This document shows positions 23,182 through 32,759 of a DNA stretch of 56,168 nt, in pieces. Below the pieces are notes generated by a model that was given only the letters and a program-made list of their open reading frames with translations, was not told where the DNA came from and ran no database searches. The stretch is from Chitinophaga pinensis. Its GTDB lineage: Bacteria; Bacteroidota; Bacteroidia; NS11-12g; UBA9320. The first letter of the stretch is position 1; every line of letters begins with the position of its first letter. The position numbers were made by a program, and so were the translations under genes. The stretch is taken from assembly GCA_945897885.1 (NCBI GenBank), contig CAMDGU010000015.1, forward strand, positions 1 to 56,168, in the 5' to 3' direction.

Positions 23182-23898
23182 GTGAAAGAACTCGAAGATT
23201 ATAATTGGTTTCCTAAACTCTTAAGAAATTTCCAAACAGAATTTATAGGTTTTGTCGTTTCAAAGTTTAATGTGTATAGTGGTTTTGTTGAACATCTAAA
23301 TAAACGTTCATTGCCCCAGCAAACCATGACCGACTTATGCTCAGGCAGCGGTGAACCGGCCATTAGTATTTTTAAAAAAAGCAATGGTTTTAAAAAGCTG
23401 GTTTTAACCGATAAATACCCCAATATTTTAAATGCGGTGGATGAAAGGATTTTGTATGATGCAGAACCGATGGACGTGATGAAAATGGAATTTAAGCCCG
23501 ACACCTGTTACACCATGTTCAACGCCTTCCATCATTTTACGGATGAGGATAAATTGAAAATTATTCAGAAAATTCAAGAATCCGGTTCGGTGGCATTTTT
23601 TGCAGAAATACTAGAACCTCGGTTGGATTGTATGCTAAAAGTTTTTTTAACAACCACTCTCGGAACACTTATGTTTACCTCATTCGTAAAACCTTTTTCA
23701 TTCAAGCGATTGCTCTTCACATATATAGTTCCTGTCAATATTTTTACCATCACGTTTGATGGTCTTGTTTCTGTTTTAACATCGCGTTCAGTAAAACAGT
23801 ATCAAAAATTATTTGAAGGTTATAATTCGGTAAAAGTATTACGACTTAACAATGGATTGACCTCAATTATTTTAATACAAATACAACCCCAAAAATGA
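23182..23898 (+). CDS. SAM-dependent methyltransferase-like protein
   Basis: 238 residues starting at GTG. A Rossmann-type methyltransferase core is suggested by TDLCSGSGEPAISIF (motif I, about residues 50-64), LVLTDKYPN (acidic end of beta 2) and CYTMFNAFHHFTDED (motif IV region). The C-terminal third is hydrophobic (VFLTTTLGTLMFTSFVKPF), suggesting membrane contact. It overlaps the UbiA gene by four bases (ATGA), so a lipid-quinone or prenylated substrate is plausible. No specific family name is offered. Confidence 0.7.
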   Translation: MKELEDYNWFPKLLRNFQTEFIGFVVSKFNVYSGFVEHLNKRSLPQQTMTDLCSGSGEPAISIFKKSNGFKKLVLTDKYPNILNAVDERILYDAEPMDVMKMEFKPDTCYTMFNAFHHFTDEDKLKIIQKIQESGSVAFFAEILEPRLDCMLKVFLTTTLGTLMFTSFVKPFSFKRLLFTYIVPVNIFTITFDGLVSVLTSRSVKQYQKLFEGYNSVKVLRLNNGLTSIILIQIQPQK

Positions 23899-24797
23899 AA
23901 TTTATCAAAATCCTTTGGAAATTTAGCAGACCACATACCATCATTGGTAGTTTAATTAGTATTAGCACTTTGTATCTTATCATCTATCGCCAACAAGGTA
24001 TTTTTGATGTTCCATATTTTATCATGGCTTTGCTTATTGGAGTTTCCTGCAATATTTTTATCGTAGGAATTAATCAAATAGCTGATGTTGAAATTGACAA
24101 AATCAACAAACCCGACTTACCCATTCCTTCCGGGTTATTAAAAGTGAATCAGGCTAAGATGATTATAGGTTCGGCTTTATGTATAAGTTTGGCTTTGGCA
24201 TGGCTTGTCTCCCCGTTTCTTCTTATAATTATTGCTTTGGCAGGATTTATCGGCTGGGCGTATTCCATGCCACCATTTCACTTAAAAAAACACCACTTAC
24301 CAGCAGCCTTGGCTATTGCAACGGTGCGGGGTGTATTGCTTAATGCCGGCGGTTTTTTGGTATTCAATTCTGTAATAAATAATTCATGGGAGATGCCCAA
24401 AAATGTGCTGATACTTACACTTTTCGTTATTGCTTTCAGCATCGTTATTGCTTGGTTCAAGGATTTGCCGGATATGGCCGGTGATGCCAAACACAATATT
24501 AAATCGTTGGCTATATTATATTCACCCAAAACAACCTTGTTGCTGGGAAACTTCTTAGTAGGTTCAGCCTATCTTTTTACAATTATTATGAAATACAGGG
24601 ATTTTTCTCTTCCAGAGATCCCATCCTTCCAAACCAAAACACTTTTTTGGGGGCATTTTATTTTGTTTATACTATTTATTGCCAACGCATTTGTGGTGAA
24701 ATTAAGCGAACACCAATCTCTCAAAAAATTCTATAAACGTTTTTGGGGGTTCTTTTTTGCAGAGTATGTATTGTATTTGGTGGCGTATATTGGGTAG
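23895..24797 (+). CDS. UbiA-family prenyltransferase (homogentisate phytyltransferase-like)
   Basis: Polytopic membrane enzyme of 300 residues that transfers a prenyl chain to an aromatic or similar acceptor. The first Asp motif is NQIADVEIDKINKPDLPIPS (near residues 60-80) and the second is KDLPDMAGDAKHNIKSLA; about eight or nine membrane helices. The NKP-x-LPIPSG form recalls the homogentisate phytyltransferase branch rather than MenA or UbiA proper, but the substrate is unproven. Its partner is the overlapping methyltransferase, an arrangement that resembles quinone or tocopherol-type synthesis. Confidence 0.8.
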   Translation: MKFIKILWKFSRPHTIIGSLISISTLYLIIYRQQGIFDVPYFIMALLIGVSCNIFIVGINQIADVEIDKINKPDLPIPSGLLKVNQAKMIIGSALCISLALAWLVSPFLLIIIALAGFIGWAYSMPPFHLKKHHLPAALAIATVRGVLLNAGGFLVFNSVINNSWEMPKNVLILTLFVIAFSIVIAWFKDLPDMAGDAKHNIKSLAILYSPKTTLLLGNFLVGSAYLFTIIMKYRDFSLPEIPSFQTKTLFWGHFILFILFIANAFVVKLSEHQSLKKFYKRFWGFFFAEYVLYLVAYIG

Positions 24798-24801
24798 AGA
24801 T

Positions 24802-24839
24802 GCAATATTTTGCGTCATAGATGGAGACGCAAACATTGC
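24802..24839. terminator. Hairpin between convergent UbiA and T9SS genes
   Basis: Arms 24802-24816 and 24826-24839 pair over 13 bases with one small internal loop. The GAGACGCAA text is like a repeat found between genes in many Bacteroidota. It starts five bases after the UbiA stop and ends shortly before the stop of the convergent gene, so it may terminate both. Confidence 0.55.
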
Positions 24840-24843
24840 CTCT

Positions 24844-27800
24844 TCACCGTTTCAAAAACAGCGTTCCTTTAATCATTTTGTTTGCTGTTTTTTTGCCCTT
24901 AAACGTGAAATAATAAATGTAAACCCCTTCAGGGCAAGGCTCACTTTTAAAGGTTCCATCCCAGCCGTTTTTATAATCTTTGCTGTCAAATACCTTTTCG
25001 CCCCAGCGTGTAAAAATGGCTAAATGCGAATTGGCAACTGCTGCTGTTTCAAATCTAAAAATATCATTAATGCCATCTCCATTGGGCGAAAAGGCGGTTG
25101 GTAATTCAAATGCATCGTTATCTTTAACACATATTTTTTGAATAAGGCTATCCTGGCAATTGCCTTCGTTGGCTATTTTTAATTTTATATAGTAAAACTC
25201 CTGTAATCCATCATATAAATGCGAAGGATTGATAGCTGCATCATATGGTAAGAGCGTTCCATCACCAAAATCCCAAAATCCTGTAACTCCTCCGGTACTT
25301 AAATTAATAACCTGAAGCAATGGGTCGTGGCTGTTGAGGCACTGTCCATTGGGCGAATAGGTAAAATAAGCCCTGATAATGGCATATCCCGGAATGGGAA
25401 CAATGGTATCATATTTACATCCGGTTAGGGTATTAGTTACATAAGCACGGTAGCTATTACCTGCCGGGGCATTAATTATGGGCGTGGTTTGCGGTGGTAT
25501 GGTATTCCATAAATAGCTATAGGGCCCGAGGCCGTTCATTTTTAAATTAATAAATCCCGGATTGCCATAGCACTGAATAGGGCTGGTTGTGCTGTTGCTG
25601 TTCATTGGAGGATGCACATACAAAAGCCGTTGTTTTACTGCCGAATCGCTGCAACCGTCTTTTAAAGTTACAGTATATTGAATACTGCTATTAGCCAAAA
25701 CAAAAATGGACTGAACATCCGTTTGACCACTGCTCCATTGCGTGTTATAATTATTAGATCCTCCGCTGGCCTTGGCTGTAAGCGTTACCGTAGTTCCCAC
25801 ACATACCGAATCTTTATTGCTTGTAAAATTTAGTTTTAAGGTGTCGGCAATATTTACAGGTTTTGAGGTTTGGCTCACGCATTTACCGGTTCCAAACTTA
25901 TAAGTAATGGTATGAAGACCCGACCCGGCCGCTTTTGGATTAAACGTACTTCCAAATATTCCTTTCCCGGTTAAGGTTCCGCCTGCAGGAGACAGGGTTA
26001 AATTATCAATGGTATCTTTCAGGCAGTAGTAGGATTGTAATCCGCTAAATGAAACTTTTGGCAAAGGTTTTACTCTAATTTTTATTGTGTCAACACATTT
26101 GCCGGGCAGTGAAAATAAAATTTTATTTATTCCCGTATCCGCTAATGAAGGATTGAATATTCCTGTAGCTCCGTTGGTAATACCCTTACCGCTAAAAGTA
26201 CCTTTTTTCTCTCCGTTAAATAATTTAAAGGGGTCGTCGGCTATACAAAATGTGGTATCTTTTTGAACATTTGCCCTTGGGTAAATGCGTATAATTAAGG
26301 TGTCCTTACAGCCATTGGCATCACCAATTATCTGATGAAAAGTTCCTTTGCCTGCTAGTTTAGGACTGAATTTTTGGTAATAAACCGATGTGCCTATAAT
26401 GGCACTGCTACCTGTAAAATAAATATTCCAAGGATCGTTTTGAACAAAATTATATTGCAAAGGAAAGGTGGTATCGGTTTCACATCGTCTCACAGTATCC
26501 GTATAAAAACGCGTGTATCGCAAATACATTATCTTAACATCCTTACAGCCATTGGGTGATGTATAGGTGAGGTTGGTAGACGTAAAAGTAGATTTTCCGG
26601 GAACTTTAAAAGTATCGGCATCAAAAATTCCGTTCACTTTATCAAAAATTCCCTTTCCACTCCAATTGCCGCCGCCTGGTAAACCAGCAGGTAAGGTGCG
26701 TTGTCCTGCATCAGGGCAAGCTATCTCATCCCATCGGGCATCTACTCCCTGTATATTTCGTTTCAGAGTATCCTTACATCCGTTTATCGTATAAATATAG
26801 AGTTTGTTTCCAGCCCCGGCAGTATTTGGTGAGTTAATTCCAAGGGTTGTATTACTAACTCCCGGTCCCGACCAAATTCCACCCTTTGGGGAAAATTTAA
26901 AAGTATCTGCTGTAACCGACTGACAAAGAGTGTCCACTTTTTTCATGGTGATGCCATCTATGTTAATGGTTTTGCTGGCCGAGCATCCATTCCAGGTATA
27001 GGTTACTGTAAAGAAGCCAGCCACACTTGGTGGTGTAATTAATCCGGCTGCGGTGATATTAGGGCCACTCCAGGTTCCTCCGGTTGGTGAAAAATTTGTA
27101 ACCATAAAGGGATTGGCACCGGGGCAGGAAGCATTTGGAGTTCCTGCATTGATGGCTCTCACAGTCACAATTACTATGTCAAAACATCCATTTGCTTTGT
27201 AGGTTATATTAAATGTCCCACTTTTTGAAACCCCTGGGTCAAATGTTCCGTTTGAGGCGCTGGTAATTCCTGTTCCCGACCAAATTCCACCCGTAGGAGT
27301 GGCACTTAAATTAAACGGCCCGCTCGACTGGCACACACTCGTATCTTTTTGAGCCACGGGGGGATCAATAACCGTAATGATTAATGTATCTCTGCCCGGC
27401 ACTGAAACGCCATCCGATACTTCAAGAATATAGGTAGTGGTATTGGTAGGACAAACCGTTTTAGGTGTTTTGCCTGTGATGCCACCACTTAACCAGTTGT
27501 AAGCATATTTGCTAGGGTCGCCGCCGGTTACGGTAGCAGTTAAAGTGGCGCAGCTTCCTTTACACACGCTGTCCTTTGTGGTTTTAAGTATAACCCTTAT
27601 GGGGCAATCTGTAATTTTAAAATTGAGTTTTGCATTAATTTTCCAAATGCTGTCGCAAGCATCTTTAAAGGTACTATTAAAATCTAAAACATAGTTTCCG
27701 CTTTGATCAAGCCCTGAAGCAAAAGTTACATCAAAGGTGTTGGTTTCATTTTTACTATCGCAATTAACACCTGTTGCATTTGACACTACGGTGCTCAGCA

Positions 27801-28398
27801 CTCCGGTTAAGCTAAAATTTTTAGCTTTTATGGAGTCGCAATTAAATTTTTGGTCAAGTACTACTCGTAATTTACTTGTGCTGCAGGTGGGATTGGAGAT
27901 TGGAGTAAAAGTAGGCTGTCGCACTTTTGTTATTTTAGCCCGCCAACTAAGTTCAAACCCATCACCGTTTACATATTTATCGGAGTGAAAGTAAAACGTA
28001 ATGCAACTGTCGGAGCTCGAAATTCCGCCGGAAGGTTTACTGCTGTTATCGTATTTTCTAATTAAAGTAGCACTGGTATCTTTTCCATTAAAAACCTTTA
28101 AAAAATCAGCTTTTGCTTCCACATCAAAATTTCCGGTAAATGTTATATCTATTTTACTGGCCCCAGTAACACAAATTGTAAATATATAATCTTCACTACT
28201 GGCATACCACTTGGTGTTTACGGTATTTCCCTCGCTATCAGTTAATTTGCCCCGGCAATCATACACCTTTGCGTTGCCTATTTTGTAGGTGGTTTGGGCA
28301 TTTAAATATGAAACCGGAAACAGCAGACATATCACCATCCATCTCGTTAGCTTTACTAATTTGTTTTTATAAAGTGAATATGTCAGAGAATTAATCAA
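24844..28398 (-). CDS. Large T9SS cargo with CUB-like domain and type B C-terminal signal
   Basis: Cell-surface or secreted protein of 1184 residues. A signal peptide ends near residue 35 (YLNAQ). Residues ~40-155 look like a CUB domain (FTICVTGASKIDITFTGNFD, then SDSCITFYFHSDKYVNGDGF). Then come about six repeats around GG-x-WSG-x-GI, PKD-like stretches (ISTGGVTGFWDFGDGTLLPY), and the gliding-motility type B C-terminal domain (LPTAFSPNGDGINDIFRFE) ending in TLFLKR. It is exported through Sec and the type IX system. It is the last of six closely spaced genes beginning at 32574, two bases after the preceding one. Adhesion is a reasonable guess. Confidence 0.9.
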   Translation of the reverse strand: MINSLTYSLYKNKLVKLTRWMVICLLFPVSYLNAQTTYKIGNAKVYDCRGKLTDSEGNTVNTKWYASSEDYIFTICVTGASKIDITFTGNFDVEAKADFLKVFNGKDTSATLIRKYDNSSKPSGGISSSDSCITFYFHSDKYVNGDGFELSWRAKITKVRQPTFTPISNPTCSTSKLRVVLDQKFNCDSIKAKNFSLTGVLSTVVSNATGVNCDSKNETNTFDVTFASGLDQSGNYVLDFNSTFKDACDSIWKINAKLNFKITDCPIRVILKTTKDSVCKGSCATLTATVTGGDPSKYAYNWLSGGITGKTPKTVCPTNTTTYILEVSDGVSVPGRDTLIITVIDPPVAQKDTSVCQSSGPFNLSATPTGGIWSGTGITSASNGTFDPGVSKSGTFNITYKANGCFDIVIVTVRAINAGTPNASCPGANPFMVTNFSPTGGTWSGPNITAAGLITPPSVAGFFTVTYTWNGCSASKTINIDGITMKKVDTLCQSVTADTFKFSPKGGIWSGPGVSNTTLGINSPNTAGAGNKLYIYTINGCKDTLKRNIQGVDARWDEIACPDAGQRTLPAGLPGGGNWSGKGIFDKVNGIFDADTFKVPGKSTFTSTNLTYTSPNGCKDVKIMYLRYTRFYTDTVRRCETDTTFPLQYNFVQNDPWNIYFTGSSAIIGTSVYYQKFSPKLAGKGTFHQIIGDANGCKDTLIIRIYPRANVQKDTTFCIADDPFKLFNGEKKGTFSGKGITNGATGIFNPSLADTGINKILFSLPGKCVDTIKIRVKPLPKVSFSGLQSYYCLKDTIDNLTLSPAGGTLTGKGIFGSTFNPKAAGSGLHTITYKFGTGKCVSQTSKPVNIADTLKLNFTSNKDSVCVGTTVTLTAKASGGSNNYNTQWSSGQTDVQSIFVLANSSIQYTVTLKDGCSDSAVKQRLLYVHPPMNSNSTTSPIQCYGNPGFINLKMNGLGPYSYLWNTIPPQTTPIINAPAGNSYRAYVTNTLTGCKYDTIVPIPGYAIIRAYFTYSPNGQCLNSHDPLLQVINLSTGGVTGFWDFGDGTLLPYDAAINPSHLYDGLQEFYYIKLKIANEGNCQDSLIQKICVKDNDAFELPTAFSPNGDGINDIFRFETAAVANSHLAIFTRWGEKVFDSKDYKNGWDGTFKSEPCPEGVYIYYFTFKGKKTANKMIKGTLFLKR

Positions 28399-28400
28399 AT

Positions 28401-28862
28401 CTACTTAGTTATTGTTATGACATCTGTTTTTATACTATTGCTCCAATTGCCTGCTCTGTCTTTAAGTCGCAATTCAAAGGTTGTTATTTCACTGTCGGCA
28501 GTACCTAACAAAAAGGTGTTTTTTATTTGAACAGCAATGGTTCCTTTTACTTTAATATTCGCATTCGGCGGGGTTAAAGGTTTAATAAAATAATAATCAG
28601 GTTTGCTAAGTCGTTGATCCTTTATCTGCAAATCATTCAGGTCGGGATTTGTTTCGCCAATATCACCATCGCCGTCAGTATATTCAATGGTGATAATCAA
28701 ACTGTCTTTAAATTGCTTTAAATTTTTTGAAGAAACCGATACCAGTCTTAACAGTGGGTTTGGATTAGCAACAACTACTTCCTCTTTTTTGCACCCCGAA
28801 ATGGCAGAGATTAAAAAAACGATAATTAAAACACTGTGTATTTTCATTTTATTCATCATCAT
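28401..28862 (-). CDS. Lipoprotein with an acidic D-G-D-G-D loop
   Basis: 153 residues with a lipoprotein signal (AISGCKK). The middle has EYTDGDGDIGETNPDLNDL, an acidic loop that may bind calcium, within a beta-rich domain seen in many Bacteroidota lipoproteins of unknown role. It overlaps the cytochrome-like gene by four bases and is followed by the large T9SS cargo two bases later. Function unknown. Confidence 0.7.
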   Translation of the reverse strand: MMMNKMKIHSVLIIVFLISAISGCKKEEVVVANPNPLLRLVSVSSKNLKQFKDSLIITIEYTDGDGDIGETNPDLNDLQIKDQRLSKPDYYFIKPLTPPNANIKVKGTIAVQIKNTFLLGTADSEITTFELRLKDRAGNWSNSIKTDVITITK

Positions 28863-29821
28863 TTGATTCGAATAGCAAAATATTTTTTAAGGTTAAAGGA
28901 TGTGGTTGTTTCTGGCAAATAAACTGTAGGATTTACTTTGTCGGAAGTTTGGGTTCTAACCCAAATAACGTCGTTAGAAACAGCACCCAAAGTACTTACT
29001 TGAAGGGTAATGCTATGCCAATAATCAACCATAGTGCCCAAAGCTCCTTTGGCACTGTAAGGTGAGGATTCTGTAGTCATGGTTTGTTCAGTTCCTGTAT
29101 AATCATTTGGATTTAAGGAGTGATTAAGAGTGGTTGGTCCCAGAAGATTGACGGCTGTTTTATCGTCAGCATAGGCTATCATTATTTTTATACTGCTAGT
29201 TCCCGGAGGTAATTCCACCGGCTGATAATTAGCATGAGGCAATGGGGCAGAAGAGCCATTGGCAAAAACAATCATACCTGTTATTTGTGGTTTAAAGTCA
29301 TTATCCAAAGCACTTTTACCAAATTGGTCTTTAGCTCCATCCTTTATCCAATTGGTTATATTTTGAATGTACTGAAGTTTTTTTTCCCCCCAATCGCTTC
29401 CGGGGTCGGTGGTTAAAGGCATTTGGCCCTGAGAACCTTGAATATAGGTGGTGATGCGATGCAACAGCATACTCACATCGGGGTCGCCCGGAACTACTCG
29501 TTTTACAAATTGGGCATTTTGTGGGTCAGTATTGGTAGCCATACGGTTTATTAAGGAGTTATAGGAACTTTCAATGCTTCTGAAATCCGGTTCAAAATTT
29601 CCATCATGGCAACCACTGTTTGCACATGTTGGTTTAAAAATATTTTTATGTAATCCCTGAATAGTGTTGGGATCAATTTTTAAATCGGGCATCACCTCAC
29701 CGCGAGTTGTCACATTCCATGAGTCATAGGGATTGGAACTATCAGCACCACTATCTTTTTTGCAAGAAGTACTTAAAATGCTGATACTAGCGAAAAGGAA
29801 ATAGGTAAGTTTTTTAATCAT
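28859..29821 (-). CDS. Cytochrome-c-like lipoprotein with CX4CH heme site
   Basis: 320 residues, lipoprotein Cys20. One heme-binding-type motif C66-A-N-S-G-C71-H72, spaced CX4CH rather than the usual CX2CH, in KPTCANSGCHDG. A later GQMPLTTDPG and NITNWIKDGAKDQ are typical of the C-terminal part of planctomycete-type (PSCyt) cytochrome domains, where Met is the likely second ligand. The rest (IVFANGSSAPLPHANYQPVE) is beta-rich. It lies between the DUF1501-like gene and a small lipoprotein in the same operon. Periplasmic electron transfer is possible. Confidence 0.7.
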   Translation of the reverse strand: MIKKLTYFLFASISILSTSCKKDSGADSSNPYDSWNVTTRGEVMPDLKIDPNTIQGLHKNIFKPTCANSGCHDGNFEPDFRSIESSYNSLINRMATNTDPQNAQFVKRVVPGDPDVSMLLHRITTYIQGSQGQMPLTTDPGSDWGEKKLQYIQNITNWIKDGAKDQFGKSALDNDFKPQITGMIVFANGSSAPLPHANYQPVELPPGTSSIKIMIAYADDKTAVNLLGPTTLNHSLNPNDYTGTEQTMTTESSPYSAKGALGTMVDYWHSITLQVSTLGAVSNDVIWVRTQTSDKVNPTVYLPETTTSFNLKKYFAIRIK

Positions 29822-29823
29822 AT

Positions 29824-31152
29824 TTATATCCTATCAAATAAACTTTTAGCTTGTGGGTCAATTAATCCAGCACTTTGCACCTCACTTTTATAACCCAATA
29901 TTTGAGCAATAGTTAAGTTAAAATCCGTTACTTTTCCTATGGGGTTGGCTTCATTTCCAACCATTAAATTGGAAGGTACATTTGGTCCTACCATTCCTCC
30001 AAAAACTCTAAGTGAGTTTGCATCACCATGATCGTATCCATACCAGTCGTTGGCATCCATTATTGGATTATGGTCTTGGTTACGTCCACATTCAGGCACA
30101 AAACACATAATGGTTTTACCACTCATTTCCGGAATTTGAGTTTCAATATAGTTCCACAAAAATCCTAAAGCATGATCGGCACGGTGCATGGCTTGAATAT
30201 AACCTGTAAAATTGCTATGGCAACCATCAATACCACTCATATTTACTACCAATAATTTTGGTTTAAAAACTCTCAATATCTCGGCAGCATAACCCATGGT
30301 AGAACCATCTCCACCGCCAACAGGGGGCATTGGCAATTGACCTGCGGCCTGACGAATAAATGTATTGGAAATAAATTCTTTAATTTTTGTTCGTTCGTCA
30401 TCGGTATTTTTTATGCCGGGCATATCACCTTTTTTAATGTTAAATGAATTATCCAAAAAGTTCTTCATTTTATACATCGGTTCCAATTCTTCCTGAGGAT
30501 GATAAATTTTGGCATTTTGAAGCGTAGCATATCCGTCACTTCCAAACGTAATATTGGGGGCGAAAAAATTGGCCCCGTAAGGCAATCCAAAATCAGGATG
30601 GTTACTTGAGTTTAATAAAGGCAATGAATTACCAATGGAGTTCCCTATAAACCAGGTATCGGTGGCTTTAAAACCGCCAAACCTACGGGCATATTCAAAT
30701 ACTGTTGGATTAATCGGTCTCACTTTTAGTCCTTGTCCGGCAACCCCACTTCCGGTAACCAGTGAATTTAATCCACCATAATGACCACCCGAAATAGCCC
30801 GCATCTCGGCAAAAATGGTTCCTTGCTTTTGGATAGTTCTGGAAAGAATTTTTGGAATGGGTTGTGTACCACCTTCACCAATTCCGTAGGCAATTTTACT
30901 GGTTGGTGGAGCTCCTTCAAGGATATTGTGCAATAAGTTTCCTTCTGCCGCAAAATCCTGGCTATCGGCTAAATAACGTTGAAGGATGGAATCCTGCTGA
31001 CGAAGTCCTCCACCAAAAATTACATAAACCACATGTTCAGCCAATGGTGTATTGGTTTTGGCAAACAATCTGCCTGATGGCAAGAGGTATGGCATTGCAG
31101 CACTTCCCGCGGTTAGTATGGCTGCTTTTTTAACAAATTCTCTTCTTTTCAT
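29824..31152 (-). CDS. Tat-exported DUF1501-like (alkaline phosphatase/sulfatase fold) protein
   Basis: 442 residues with a twin-arginine-like leader (KRREFVKKAAILTAG). The body contains VVYVIFGGGLRQQDSILQRY, SGGHYGGLNSLVTGSG, LLVVNMSGIDGCHSNFTGYI, KTIMCFVPECGRNQDHNP and GYDHGDANSLRVFGG, an order that resembles the DUF1501 branch of the alkaline phosphatase/sulfatase superfamily. Metal ligands are likely among the Asp/His of DGCHSN and DHGD. In planctomycetes DUF1501 genes pair with DUF1549/DUF1553/cytochrome genes; here the flanking genes look like reduced versions of those. The substrate is unknown. Confidence 0.65.
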   Translation of the reverse strand: MKRREFVKKAAILTAGSAAMPYLLPSGRLFAKTNTPLAEHVVYVIFGGGLRQQDSILQRYLADSQDFAAEGNLLHNILEGAPPTSKIAYGIGEGGTQPIPKILSRTIQKQGTIFAEMRAISGGHYGGLNSLVTGSGVAGQGLKVRPINPTVFEYARRFGGFKATDTWFIGNSIGNSLPLLNSSNHPDFGLPYGANFFAPNITFGSDGYATLQNAKIYHPQEELEPMYKMKNFLDNSFNIKKGDMPGIKNTDDERTKIKEFISNTFIRQAAGQLPMPPVGGGDGSTMGYAAEILRVFKPKLLVVNMSGIDGCHSNFTGYIQAMHRADHALGFLWNYIETQIPEMSGKTIMCFVPECGRNQDHNPIMDANDWYGYDHGDANSLRVFGGMVGPNVPSNLMVGNEANPIGKVTDFNLTIAQILGYKSEVQSAGLIDPQAKSLFDRI

Positions 31153-31172
31153 TTTTCTGACGTTTAATAGTT

Positions 31173-31679
31173 TTAATAAAACATGTATTCATCAGATGCT
31201 GAAAACGAGGTATACACCAGTTCAGGTCTGAAATTAGGGTTGGCTTTGTTTGCATTAATAAAATTTATAAACCAGGTTTTTTCAGCCTCCGTTGGGCGGC
31301 GAATAAAAAAGCGGATGTAGGTATCGGTTATAAATTTTTCGGTGCTGTCAATCATAAATTTACGGGTAGGAAGCTTCACAAAACTTGTATTCATATAATT
31401 ACTAATAATTACCTCATTGATTAAGGTTTTATCACCACAACTTTGTATTACTCTATCGGTTCGCGTTAATTCATTAATCGACGATGGTTTTTGAAACAAG
31501 TTTGTAGTAAGAATGCTATGAAACTCAATATTGGTTTTGTCTTTATCCTTGTTCAGATTATCACCGTATGACGGGGTTTCTACCACTTCATAATTGGTAA
31601 TTATCTTTTCTTTAGTACACTGGATAAAAAAGAAAACTACTAAACTGAAAACAGCAAGTTTAAAAATGGGCATATTCAT
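31173..31679 (-). CDS. Small lipoprotein with R-x-P-T-x-x-E motif
   Basis: 168 residues. Lipoprotein signal (FFIQCTK). The C-terminal half has DTYIRFFIRRPTEAEKTWFI and the ending YTSFSASDEYMFY, which echo the GREPTTQES and ILMTDEYAHF segments of the upstream 304-residue lipoprotein; both look like DUF4214/DUF1549-type helical modules. Its start overlaps the upstream gene by 20 bases and it is followed by the DUF1501-like gene. Function unknown. Confidence 0.65.
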   Translation of the reverse strand: MNMPIFKLAVFSLVVFFFIQCTKEKIITNYEVVETPSYGDNLNKDKDKTNIEFHSILTTNLFQKPSSINELTRTDRVIQSCGDKTLINEVIISNYMNTSFVKLPTRKFMIDSTEKFITDTYIRFFIRRPTEAEKTWFINFINANKANPNFRPELVYTSFSASDEYMFY

Positions 31680-32574
31680 CTGTCATTAAAATTAAAGTTT
31701 GAACTTTTTGTAAATCTTTCGTTAAGTAATAGTCTTGAATTAAATTATACGATTCCTGAGTTGTTGGTTCACGACCTATTAAGGTTAGGTAGCACCATTT
31801 TATCATGCTTTCATGATATTCAATGGATTGAACCAACATTTGGCAATATTCAGGTTTATTACCGGCATATCCACCAAATAAACTTCCTCCTTTTCCTTTG
31901 TCAATAATATCATAAGCTATTTCAAATTCGTCACGGGTTGGAAACCTGAACAACATATTATCAAAACTCGCATTCACAAAGTTTAAGCTATTCATATTTA
32001 TCACATCATAAATAGGATTATCAAGCATATAGGCATACATGTCGCTTATTTGTATTTGCCCAAGTTGATATTTTCGTCTCGAATTAATGACGTTCATACA
32101 TCGGTCAATTGTTACCATGGCAGAAAAAACACCAATTGAATCTCCAAGTAATCGAGCTGATTTAAGCGCAAATTTTGCATTCCCAATTTGCTGATAAAAT
32201 TCTTCTTCACCAGCCCCTTCCAGCAACCGAGCCTTTGTTAAATCGTATATTCTTTGATAATATGCCCTCATGTAGGATGAATCACCAATAACAAAACCGG
32301 TATCGGTCATTAGGCGTGTAATTAGTCGTTTTCGGCTTTCAAAGTTTAGCTTATTCGCTCTTAAGGTATCTACATCTCTTATTTTTTCAGTATTCAATGG
32401 TTCACGACCCAACAAATCAATGTATATCCTGTTAATATAATTTTCAACCTTTACAGTAGATATATCATCATAATTTTTAGGTTTATTTACACTTAACTCA
32501 ATTGTTTCTTTCGTTTTGCATGAAAGAAGCAAGATTGAAAAGGTGAAAACAAATAATGAGAGTTTTTTTAGCAT
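31660..32574 (-). CDS. Lipoprotein with DUF1549-like helical module
   Basis: 304 residues with lipobox LLSC (Cys19). The first domain contains YINRIYIDLLGREPLNTEKI, similar to the start of DUF1549 in planctomycete proteins. The second contains CYLTLIGREPTTQESYNLI. It is the first gene of a six-gene minus-strand operon (32574 to 24844). The upstream 185 bp hold no other gene. I infer a periplasm-facing partner of the DUF1501-like protein; biochemical role unknown. Confidence 0.65.
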   Translation of the reverse strand: MLKKLSLFVFTFSILLLSCKTKETIELSVNKPKNYDDISTVKVENYINRIYIDLLGREPLNTEKIRDVDTLRANKLNFESRKRLITRLMTDTGFVIGDSSYMRAYYQRIYDLTKARLLEGAGEEEFYQQIGNAKFALKSARLLGDSIGVFSAMVTIDRCMNVINSRRKYQLGQIQISDMYAYMLDNPIYDVINMNSLNFVNASFDNMLFRFPTRDEFEIAYDIIDKGKGGSLFGGYAGNKPEYCQMLVQSIEYHESMIKWCYLTLIGREPTTQESYNLIQDYYLTKDLQKVQTLILMTDEYAHF

Positions 32575-32729
32575 AATTCTGCACTACAAGTTTAAAAAAA
32601 AAAATCAATAAATGTATACTTTCCGACTATTGTCTACCTTTTAAATTTTTATTTTTCAATTCTGTAAATTGACAAAGGGCTCAATTAATCGATAAATTGT
32701 AATAATAACCATTGTCTTTTACTTAAAAT

Positions 32730-32737
32730 TACGTTTG
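32730..32737 (+). promoter_or_regulatory. Possible -7 element of the second S9 peptidase gene
   Basis: TACGTTTG fits TAnnTTTG, 22 bases before the ATG. The nearest TTG upstream is at a spacing of 15, shorter than usual, so the call is weak. Confidence 0.4.
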
Positions 32738-32759
32738 GTTTGCCCTCTCAAATTTTAGT

